In this document: in pieces, positions 1-4,007 of the stretch
How positions within the stretch are numbered: position 1 is the first letter of the stretch
Layout of the letters: every line of letters begins with the position of its first letter
Assembly (NCBI GenBank): GCA_003542955.1
Contig: DPJP01000297.1
Span: 5,987 to 11,465, forward strand
DNA length: 5,479 nucleotides
Direction: 5' to 3'
Source of the DNA: Armatimonadota bacterium
Lineage (GTDB): Bacteria; Armatimonadota; Zipacnadia; Zipacnadales; UBA11051
Position numbers and translations under genes: made by a program
The notes under the pieces: generated by a model
Seen by the model: only the letters and a program-made list of their open reading frames with translations
The model's database searches: none
Told to the model about the DNA's origin: nothing

Positions 1-552
1 GGCGAGCCGGTGCGCAGTTCAGTGATGCATGCGAGTGCGCTGAGCCGGGCCGGAGCGGTGTTGATGCGGGCTGCGTCGGAGGTGGACTACCTCTCGGCCC
101 GATGGACGGGTGACGCGGTGCATGTTGACGCTCCCGGCGCCATGAAGCTGGAACTGGCCGCCGCGGGGGCATCAACGGTCACCATGCGCAAGGAGCCGGT
201 GGCGGCGACACCTACGGGCGCAAACCTCACGCTCTCGGGGCCCGAGCCGACTGATGGGCCAGGCATCGAGGGGCTCACGGTCGAGGTGCACCCGCCACAG
301 GAGGGGCTCGCCGGTGGGCAGCCGTGGGCCGAATTGCGGTGGAAGACAGGCGTCCCGGCAACGACGCAGGTGCTGTTCGGCTGTGACGACGGTCTCACCC
401 GCCGCTCAATACTCGAAGAGAACCCGATGACGGAGCACGCGGCGCGCGTCGAGTTCCTGCGGCCGGGCCGGAGCTACGTGTTCCGCGCAATCTCGACCAC
501 ACGCATGGGAAGCCGCTCGATCGAGGCGACCGCGCCTGTTGCCGTGCCCTGA
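1..552 (+). CDS. 3' end of a protein with a C-terminal fibronectin-III-like domain (partial)
   Basis: The frame is open from the first base to the TGA at 550-552, so the start is probably upstream of the window; a GTG at 10 is in frame but has no visible ribosome-binding site. The last 90 or so residues read like a bacterial fibronectin-III/purple-acid-phosphatase-type beta sandwich: an AELRWKT strand, then PATTQVLFG, then a late FLRPGRSYVFRAIS strand, matching the usual 'W.T..pa.s.v.yG ... L.Pgt.Y.frv' pattern. The segment before it (DYLSARWTGDAVHVDAPGA) also looks beta-rich, but I recognise no family. Such domains commonly occur at the ends of extracellular hydrolases or surface proteins; no catalytic region is visible here. 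A strong hairpin follows the stop, so this gene is probably transcriptionally separate from the division cluster. Function unknown; the domain call is by pattern only. Confidence 0.7.
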   Translation, partial: GEPVRSSVMHASALSRAGAVLMRAASEVDYLSARWTGDAVHVDAPGAMKLELAAAGASTVTMRKEPVAATPTGANLTLSGPEPTDGPGIEGLTVEVHPPQEGLAGGQPWAELRWKTGVPATTQVLFGCDDGLTRRSILEENPMTEHAARVEFLRPGRSYVFRAISTTRMGSRSIEATAPVAVP

Positions 553-586
553 CGCGCGACGGAGGTCTCAGCTCCGCTTAACCATT

Positions 587-620
587 GCGGCCGGATCCCG
601 ACTTCGGGGTCCGGCCGCTT
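587..620 (+). terminator. strong hairpin, probable terminator of the upstream gene
   Basis: A 14-bp stem (587-600 with 605-618, one U-G wobble at 596/609) closes on the 4-nt loop ACTT. It lies 35 nt after the stop of the fibronectin-III-like gene and ahead of the mraZ promoter. Only TT-CG-ATT follows, so the U-tract is poor. It may be an intrinsic terminator of the GC-rich type or a 3' stabilising hairpin. Confidence 0.6.
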
Positions 621-660
621 CGATTCCGAGCGCCGGCAGAGTACTTCACATAGTCGACAG

Positions 661-715
661 ATTTTAGCAGAAATAGAAAGAAATAGTTGACGAGCTGGTG
701 GGTGCACCCTATACT
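661..715 (+). promoter_or_regulatory. sigma70-type promoter of the mraZ/dcw cluster, with A-rich upstream tract
   Basis: The -35 box TTGACG (687-692) and -10 box TATACT (710-715) are separated by exactly 17 nt; each differs from consensus at one position. The stretch 661-686 is A-rich in an otherwise GC-rich region and could act as an UP element. The predicted transcription start is about 721-723, giving a leader of about 120 nt before the chosen mraZ start. This also argues against the longest reading frame, which would begin at 698, upstream of the -10 box. Confidence 0.85.
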
Positions 716-720
716 CGTTT

Positions 721-765
721 TGGGAGAACGCTCCACACGGTGGAAAACCGTGGGGATATGTGGGA
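721..765 (+). promoter_or_regulatory. MraZ-box-like operator: TGGRN direct repeats with 10-bp period
   Basis: TGGAA (741-745), TGGGG (751-755) and TGGGA (761-765) sit exactly 10 bp apart, so each pair is separated by 5 nt. A further TGGGA (721-725) is in the same phase 20 bp upstream, with the 731 position missing. MraZ of other bacteria binds TGGGN direct repeats with 5-nt spacers upstream of its own gene. Here the array runs from about the transcription start into the leader, directly after the -10 box, where binding would block initiation or promoter escape. Autorepression by one or both MraZ proteins encoded downstream is an inference. Confidence 0.75.
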
Positions 766-844
766 AAGCTCAAAGACAGCCGCAGCAGGATGTGACGATA
801 TCGTGGCCGGCTCACGCGACCACAACCAGGGTCCAATAGTCGAT

Positions 845-1327
845 ATGACCGCCCACCTGATCGACTCGGGCGCTCGCATCGCGCTGAAGAAACAGCAGCG
901 CGAGATGCTCGGCGACGAGGTGGTGCTTGCCTACGGCCCGCGCACCTCGACGCGGCTCTTCACTCCGAAGGCGTTCTCCGAGTACAAGGCGGCGGTCCTG
1001 GAGGCCCTGGACGGGAATCCGTTTGACCCCGACTGGGAAGATGCCCAGTTGCAGCTGCTCGACAACCAGGTGACGTGCAGAATCGACGGGCAGGGCCGTC
1101 TGCGGATCCCGTCGAGTTTCCTGAAGAGGTCGGGACTGGCCAATGCCACCGGGGCGGAGGTCCAGCTCATATACAGATCGCAGATGGGCTACTGGGAGAT
1201 ATGGCCGACGGAGGATATAGCGAGGCCGGATGACCCGACCGACCCGTTCTACAGAGCGCGCAGGCTGTTGGCCGAAAGAGCGCGCGCAGCGGCTTCCGCG
1301 CAGGCAGGGCGTGACGGCGATGAGTAG
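845..1327 (+). CDS. mraZ: MraZ-like transcriptional regulator, first copy
   Basis: MraZ is a nucleoid-associated regulator of the dcw cluster built from two AbrB-like half-domains that bind TGGGN repeats. This 160-residue product (family usually about 145-155) shows both halves. Residues 4-50 begin HLIDSGARIAL, a degenerate form of the canonical H.LD.KGR.xxP, and continue to VVLAYG and LFTPKAFSEY. Residues 74-122 carry the well-kept NQVTCRIDGQGRLRIP followed by YWEIWP, the counterpart of the family's 'IEIW'. A basic/Ala-rich tail of about 30 residues follows. I chose ATG 845 because family members begin only a few residues before the H.LD motif. Its ribosome-binding site is weak (AGGG at 828-831, 13 nt away). 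ATG 758 would add 29 residues with no family match and would overlap the operator array. The gene stands behind a strong promoter and MraZ boxes, and 233 nt separate it from the second copy. Confidence 0.85.
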   Translation: MTAHLIDSGARIALKKQQREMLGDEVVLAYGPRTSTRLFTPKAFSEYKAAVLEALDGNPFDPDWEDAQLQLLDNQVTCRIDGQGRLRIPSSFLKRSGLANATGAEVQLIYRSQMGYWEIWPTEDIARPDDPTDPFYRARRLLAERARAAASAQAGRDGDE

Positions 1328-1330
1328 CAC

Positions 1331-1382
1331 TGCCGGGGCATTCATGCACGGCAGGCGAGTCGGGCGAAGGGTCGCTCCGACT
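1331..1382 (+). terminator. two hairpins after the first mraZ, possible attenuator or terminator
   Basis: A small hairpin (TGCCG 1331-1335 with CGGCA 1349-1353, inner GCA/TGC) is followed by a stronger one at 1358-1382. In the latter AGTCGG pairs with CCGACT and GCGA with TCGC around the loop AGGG, giving 10 bp with one bulged T at 1376. Only two Ts follow, so intrinsic termination would be inefficient. The position between the first mraZ and a fresh promoter fits partial termination or mRNA-end protection. Confidence 0.35.
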
Positions 1383-1432
1383 TCCAGCGAGGTGGGGGCG
1401 CTGGCGACGGATGCACAATATCTGAGAAAGTG

Positions 1433-1447
1433 CTTGACAACGTCAAG
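1433..1447. promoter_or_regulatory. palindromic operator candidate over the -35 box
   Basis: CTTGAC-AAC-GTCAAG is a perfect 6-bp inverted repeat with a 3-nt centre that covers the whole -35 hexamer. A dimeric regulator bound here would exclude RNA polymerase. It is unlike TGGGN MraZ boxes, and no 10-bp-phased TGGGN array is visible at this promoter. The cognate regulator is unknown. Because the left arm is also the -35 consensus, only the GTCAAG arm is an independent signal. Confidence 0.4.
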
Positions 1448-1462
1448 AGCGGGGACTATAGT
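1434..1462 (+). promoter_or_regulatory. near-consensus sigma70-type promoter before the second mraZ
   Basis: TTGACA (1434-1439) is a perfect -35 box and TATAGT (1457-1462) matches the -10 consensus at five of six positions, with a 17-nt spacer. Predicted start is about 1468-1471, giving a leader of about 90 nt to the chosen mraZ2 start. This makes an internal promoter for mraZ2 and rsmH independent of the first mraZ promoter. Confidence 0.85.
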
Positions 1463-1464
1463 TC

Positions 1465-1508
1465 CTGTGATATTGAGAGGCTGTAGCTTGAAAGCCAGTG
1501 GCTCACAG
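1465..1508 (+). other. inverted repeats at the start of the mraZ2 leader
   Basis: CTGTGA (1465-1470) is the reverse complement of TCACAG (1503-1508). Between them, AGCC (1493-1496) can pair either with GGCT at 1479-1482 or with GGCT at 1500-1503, so two small hairpins are mutually exclusive. The outer left arm overlaps the predicted transcription start, so it may act in DNA rather than RNA. Weak evidence; short arms arise by chance. Confidence 0.25.
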
Positions 1509-1560
1509 ATGAGAAATCAAGGAAATGACGACTCATCAGGCCACACGGCAGGGGAACCGG

Positions 1561-2070
1561 ATGGCAGCCGACACGGCCAGCATCGACGATGTCCTGATCG
1601 CGCGACACAGCGTGACGGACTGCCGCGTGACGGTCAAGGGCGGCCAGATCGACATTGTGGGCAAGGCGCCGCTGATGACCTTCGGCCCACAGGGCTCCCT
1701 GCAGTTGTACTCCCCCGCCAACATGGAGAAGCGCGTCGCGCTGATCATGGAAGTCGCCGAAAGACACCTGACCGAATTCGAGAAGCTCGAAGTCTACCGG
1801 CAGATGATCGCCACACGCGCGCAATGCGGCATAGACGGCCAGAAGCGTCTGCGTATACCGCCCTCCCACATGGCACACGCAGGCCTCTACACCGAGCACC
1901 CGGAGGTTGACATCATCATGATGTCATCCGGCGACTGTCAGTGGTTGGAGATGTGGCCGGCAGGGGCGCTGAGTTCAAGCCACGCGCCCGACGACCCCTA
2001 CAACCGCGCCTACCAGATGCTCGTCGGGGCCATGAAGAAACACGCCGAGGTGGAGGCGGATGTCGCCTGA
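1561..2070 (+). CDS. MraZ-like regulator, divergent second copy
   Basis: This 169-residue product is a second MraZ-family protein immediately upstream of rsmH, the usual place for mraZ. The C-terminal half is clear: ATRAQCGIDGQKRLRIP (84-100) then WLEMWP (128-133), directly comparable to the first copy's DGQGRLRIP and YWEIWP. Both copies end in a D-P-Y/F-x-R-A stretch plus an Ala-rich helix. The N-terminal half is badly eroded: HSVTDCRVTV stands where H.LD.KGR belongs, so the glycine of the first DNA-binding loop is lost, although LMTFGP and LQLYSPANME keep the fold pattern. I chose ATG 1561 because AGGGGA (1550-1555) lies 5 nt upstream. ATG 1525 is also in frame, but its only purine-rich site, AAGG, is just 2 nt away. 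It is transcribed from its own strong promoter and overlaps rsmH by 11 nt. It may form hetero-oligomers with the first copy or bind a different operator; both are inference. Confidence 0.8.
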   Translation: MAADTASIDDVLIARHSVTDCRVTVKGGQIDIVGKAPLMTFGPQGSLQLYSPANMEKRVALIMEVAERHLTEFEKLEVYRQMIATRAQCGIDGQKRLRIPPSHMAHAGLYTEHPEVDIIMMSSGDCQWLEMWPAGALSSSHAPDDPYNRAYQMLVGAMKKHAEVEADVA

Positions 2071-2998
2071 TAGCGGGCAGAGTGACCAGTATCGTCATGT
2101 ACCGTGTATGCTCGCGGAGACACTTGAAATCCTGGACCCAAAGCCTGAGGACATCTACGGTGATCTGACTCTCGGGCTTGGCTCTCATGCAGCAGCGATC
2201 CTTGAAAACACGACAGCACCGGCCCTCGGGCTGGACTGGGACGAGCAGATGCTGGGCATAGCCGGGGAACGGCTCTCGCGCTTTGGTGAGAGGGTGAAGC
2301 TGGTCCACTCGAACTTCACGCGGCTTCCGCAGGTGCTCGAGGAGACGGGGCTTCCCTCCCTCGACATCTGCCTGCTTGACGCGGGTGTAGCGCGTCCGCA
2401 CCTTGTGGACCCCGAGCGGGGCATGGGCTTCGCGGGCACGACACTCGACCTCCGGATGGACAGGCGGCTCCCCTTGACCGGGGCCGAGTTCATCAACGAG
2501 GCTCCCGAGCAGCAGTTGCGAGAGGCACTCAGGCTCACACAGACTCCGGGCGAGGCCCGGCGCATAGTCGCGGCAATCCGCCGTCGCAGGGAGCAGTGCC
2601 CTATTGCTTCCAGCAGAGAACTCGCTGAACTGATCGTGGATGCCACGCGGTCGAGGCACTCCCAGAGCCGTCGCCAGCCGGCAAGTGCAATGCTTGCCCT
2701 GAGGATACATATCAACGATGAGCTGGAGAATCTCAAGGTCGGGGTCGAGGCAATGGCCCGCGCACTCCGGCCGGGAACAGGCCGCATGGCGGTCCTCGTC
2801 TATCACTCACTCGAGTTCCGTGCCGTGCGATCGGTCATCGAGCGGCTAGAGCGCGGGCACGATGTCCCGCCGTGGATGCCCGAACCACCCGATGCGCGGC
2901 CGTTGATCCGGCGCCTGGTGACCAAGCCACTCAAGCCGAAACCGGATGCGCCCGACCAGTGCCGAAGCTGTCGTCTTTTCGCCGCAGTTGCGGTCTGA
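2060..2998 (+). CDS. rsmH: 16S rRNA (cytosine-1402-N4)-methyltransferase RsmH (MraW), divergent
   Basis: RsmH uses S-adenosylmethionine to N4-methylate C1402 of 16S rRNA in the ribosomal P site. At 312 residues it has normal family length. Motifs appear in the right order: HVPCMLAETLEIL (13-25) at the N-terminus; the SAM loop GDLTLGLGSHA (34-44); the acidic GLDWD (57-61); VHSNF (82-86); LLDAGVARPHLVDPERG (105-121); LDLRMD (129-134); LALRIHINDEL; and YHSLEFR (248-254). The tail QCRSCRLFAA corresponds to the family's 'RS..LR.AE' ending. Several usually invariant positions differ: the SAM loop is glycine-poor (family DGTLGGGGHS), LDLGVSSPQ reads LDAGVARPH, and HSLEDR reads HSLEFR. Start ATG 2060 has GAGGTG (2047-2052) 7 nt upstream and overlaps the end of mraZ2 by 11 nt, suggesting translational coupling. 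Identity is secure from motifs and context; the substitutions may alter activity. Confidence 0.93.
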   Translation: MSPDSGQSDQYRHVPCMLAETLEILDPKPEDIYGDLTLGLGSHAAAILENTTAPALGLDWDEQMLGIAGERLSRFGERVKLVHSNFTRLPQVLEETGLPSLDICLLDAGVARPHLVDPERGMGFAGTTLDLRMDRRLPLTGAEFINEAPEQQLREALRLTQTPGEARRIVAAIRRRREQCPIASSRELAELIVDATRSRHSQSRRQPASAMLALRIHINDELENLKVGVEAMARALRPGTGRMAVLVYHSLEFRAVRSVIERLERGHDVPPWMPEPPDARPLIRRLVTKPLKPKPDAPDQCRSCRLFAAVAV

Positions 2999-3018
2999 AT
3001 ATGGCATTCTCGCCATAT
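2999..3018 (+). other. hairpin immediately after the rsmH stop
   Basis: ATATGGC (2999-3005) and GCCATAT (3012-3018) form a perfect 7-bp stem with the 6-nt loop ATTCTC, starting one base after the stop codon. There is no U-tract. It could be a 3'-end protecting or pausing structure. Confidence 0.45.
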
Positions 3019-3039
3019 ACACAGGCCATGCAATGGAGA

Positions 3040-3062
3040 AGCCGGGTCTGATAGACCCGGCT
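3040..3062 (+). terminator. perfect 10-bp hairpin downstream of rsmH, possible terminator
   Basis: AGCCGGGTCT (3040-3049) and AGACCCGGCT (3053-3062) are perfect reverse complements around the loop GAT. The stem is strong but followed by CCCGGTG, not by Ts, so intrinsic termination is doubtful. With the preceding hairpin it marks a plausible 3' boundary for the mraZ2-rsmH transcript. Confidence 0.45.
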
Positions 3063-3139
3063 CCCGGTGAACCTTGACATGTCGAGCTGCACCATAGTCT
3101 GGCACTTTCGCGAACCGCTCAGGCGTCAACATCACGTAA

Positions 3140-3370
3140 GCTTGACGTTCGGTGGGTGGGTGCGGGAACACCGCAGAACCATCGAACTCACTGCCACAGC
3201 TACAGTCACAGCCCCCATCACAGCAACAGCTACAGCAGAAAACAACGCAGGCAGGGTAGTCATCATAGCAGAGACAGGCAGCAGCGGTCAATGCACATTT
3301 GCGGAAAATGACGCAGAAACTTCAACAGTAACTGACGCAGCGCTCCGCACCCACCCACCGACTGTCAAGC
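3140..3370. repeat. 231-bp element bounded by 26-nt imperfect inverted repeats (MITE-like or structured RNA)
   Basis: The left arm (3140-3165) and right arm (3345-3370) are reverse complements at 24 of 26 positions; the only mismatches are the two adjacent positions 3147-3148 against 3362-3363. The left arm begins GCTTGACGTTCGG and continues GTGGGTGGGTGCGG; the right arm is its C-rich complement. The 179-nt interior is relatively A/C-rich and holds a hexamer run. Length and arm structure resemble a MITE with terminal inverted repeats, but I find no flanking target duplication. Alternatively, the arms close a large RNA domain. No protein-coding content is supported. Confidence 0.6.
3195..3236 (+). 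repeat. degenerate NACAGY hexamer repeat
   Basis: Seven consecutive hexamers read CACAGC, TACAGT, CACAGC, CCCCAT, CACAGC, AACAGC, TACAGC. Six fit NACAGY and one is a mismatch unit. The run lies inside the inverted-repeat element. In the + frame it would encode alternating Thr-Ala, but coding is not supported. Confidence 0.6.
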
Positions 3371-3425
3371 AGAGAGCACGCCGGCTCAGACGGAGACCAC
3401 ACAACGGCCGGGACGGATATTGACA

Positions 3426-3460
3426 ACACACGAGCGGCGCTTCGGCGCCGCTCTCTGTGT
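3426..3460 (+). terminator. extended UUCG-tetraloop hairpin, possible terminator or attenuator before ftsL
   Basis: GAGCGGCGC (3432-3440) pairs perfectly with GCGCCGCTC (3445-3453) around the very stable loop TTCG. Beyond a small internal loop the flanks ACACA (3426-3430) and TGTGT (3456-3460) extend it to 14 bp. The 3' flank is T/C-rich but not a true U-tract. It lies about 70 nt before the ftsL start and could terminate or attenuate read-through from upstream. Confidence 0.5.
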
Positions 3461-3471
3461 CTGGGGAGACC

Positions 3472-3492
3472 GCCGACAGGGGCGCTGTCGGC
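3472..3492 (+). other. hairpin in the ftsL leader
   Basis: GCCGACAG (3472-3479) and CTGTCGGC (3485-3492) form a perfect 8-bp stem with the loop GGGCG. It sits 21 nt before the ftsL ribosome-binding site and directly follows the UUCG hairpin, so it may be part of the same regulatory leader. Confidence 0.4.
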
Positions 3493-3527
3493 AGATTGGT
3501 AGCCAGAAAAGACAGGGGGCGCGAGCA

Positions 3528-3932
3528 ATGGGAAGCCGCGACTGCAGTGAGGGAATCCAGTGGGTCACCATCCTCCGCATTACGCTAGCAGGTCTCATCT
3601 GCGTGGGCTATGTGGCCGGGTGGGCGCGCGTGGGCCAATTGCGTGAGGAGAGTCGGCGGCTGGACAGATTGATCCAGGCCGAGTCGGTACGGCAGGGCGA
3701 GTTGGCACATCTGCGGGCCGAGGCCTGTGACACGCACCGGCTCGAGGCCGTGGCGCAGACTCGTGGGATGGTGAAGGCGCCCGTCAACGGGGATGTGGTT
3801 GTCATCGCCCCACTGCCGCATGACACCGCGGCCGATGAGCGCATTGTCGAAGCGGCCGACGGAGAGCCTGCCCAGGCGCACGAGGCCGGGGACGCGCCGT
3901 CGCATGTCGGCGCGCGAATGCTCGGGCCGTAG
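3528..3932 (+). CDS. ftsL: cell-division protein FtsL
   Basis: FtsL is a small bitopic membrane protein that, with FtsB and FtsQ, activates septal peptidoglycan synthesis by FtsWI. The 134-residue product has the diagnostic layout: a short cytoplasmic N-terminus, one hydrophobic helix at about 12-34 (core ILRITLAGLICVGYVAGW), then a charged heptad-like coiled coil at about 35-66. Next comes HRLEAVAQTRGMVKAP (70-85), matching the FtsL signature 'rIE.iAre.LGMv.P', and a short VVVIAP strand. A low-complexity, acidic/Ala-rich tail of about 38 residues follows, longer than in typical FtsL. ATG 3528 has AGGGGG (3514-3519) 8 nt upstream; earlier in-frame codons would run through the leader hairpins. 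It lies just before ftsI, the usual ftsL position, although the large gap after rsmH is unusual. Confidence 0.85.
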   Translation: MGSRDCSEGIQWVTILRITLAGLICVGYVAGWARVGQLREESRRLDRLIQAESVRQGELAHLRAEACDTHRLEAVAQTRGMVKAPVNGDVVVIAPLPHDTAADERIVEAADGEPAQAHEAGDAPSHVGARMLGP

Positions 3933-3933
3933 C

Positions 3934-3968
3934 GTTGCCTCAGCGACCGGCCCCGAGTGGCCGGCAAC
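3934..3968 (+). other. hairpin between ftsL and ftsI
   Basis: CCGGCC (3947-3952) pairs with GGCCGG (3959-3964) around CCGAGT, and GTTGCC (3934-3939) can pair with GGCAAC (3963-3968). The two helices share two bases, so they stack as an interrupted stem or compete. It lies ahead of the ftsI ribosome-binding site without covering it; the effect is unknown. Confidence 0.35.
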
Positions 3969-3991
3969 ATGAGCAGTGCGGGCAACCCCAC

Positions 3992-3997
3992 AGGAGG
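3992..3997 (+). promoter_or_regulatory. consensus Shine-Dalgarno site fixing the ftsI start
   Basis: AGGAGG is a full anti-16S match, 10 nt before GTG 4008. The ftsI frame has a TAG at 4002-4004, so GTG 4008 is the first possible start in this window, and the site supports it. Confidence 0.85.
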
Positions 3998-4007
3998 CCG
4001 GTAGAGC

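Larger units (their letters stand above)
2999..3527 (+). other. 529-bp structured non-coding gap between rsmH and ftsL
   Basis: This stretch interrupts an otherwise compact cluster. It contains hairpins at 2999-3018, 3040-3062, 3426-3460 and 3472-3492, plus a 231-bp inverted-repeat element at 3140-3370, each listed separately. The + frame open from 3067 to 3423 has no ribosome-binding site and its third codon positions are far less GC-rich than those of neighbouring genes, so I do not call it. No good promoter for ftsL was found: TTGACA at 3074 and 3420 lack a -10 box at proper spacing. Confidence 0.6.

Noticed and set aside
650..843. Direct repeat ATAGTCGA at 650-657 and 836-843 around the mraZ promoter and leader
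   Set aside because: Eight bases with no further similarity on either side; compatible with chance.
698..844. Upstream extension of the first mraZ frame to GTG 698 or ATG 758
   Set aside because: GTG 698 lies before the -10 box and ATG 758 lies inside the TGGRN array. The extra residues have no MraZ similarity, and family members start just before the H.LD motif.
1230..1910. + strand open frame running from within the first mraZ into the second
   Set aside because: It overlaps both MraZ genes in another frame and crosses the consensus promoter at 1434-1462. The product is Arg/Gly-rich and typical of GC-rich shadow frames.
3074..3100. TTGACA at 3074-3079 as a promoter into the gap region
   Set aside because: The best -10 candidates (CATAGT at 13 nt, TAGTCT at 15 nt) have poor spacing and matches.
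3195..3236. CRISPR array
   Set aside because: The units are 6 bp with no spacers, so this is a simple tandem repeat.
2803..3291. - strand frame with a striking Cys-rich run (CCSCCCDGGCDCSC)
   Set aside because: The cysteines come from reading the CAGC/ACAG-type repeat on the opposite strand. The frame overlaps the end of rsmH antisense and has no recognisable domain.
3067..3423. Possible 118-residue + strand protein with a Thr-Ala repeat
   Set aside because: The GTG start has no ribosome-binding site, the third codon positions are not GC-rich as in neighbouring genes, and the frame spans both inverted-repeat arms.
3420..3448. TTGACA at 3420-3425 as a promoter for ftsL
   Set aside because: At 16-18 nt spacing the -10 position falls in the GC-only UUCG hairpin, with no TATAAT-like hexamer.
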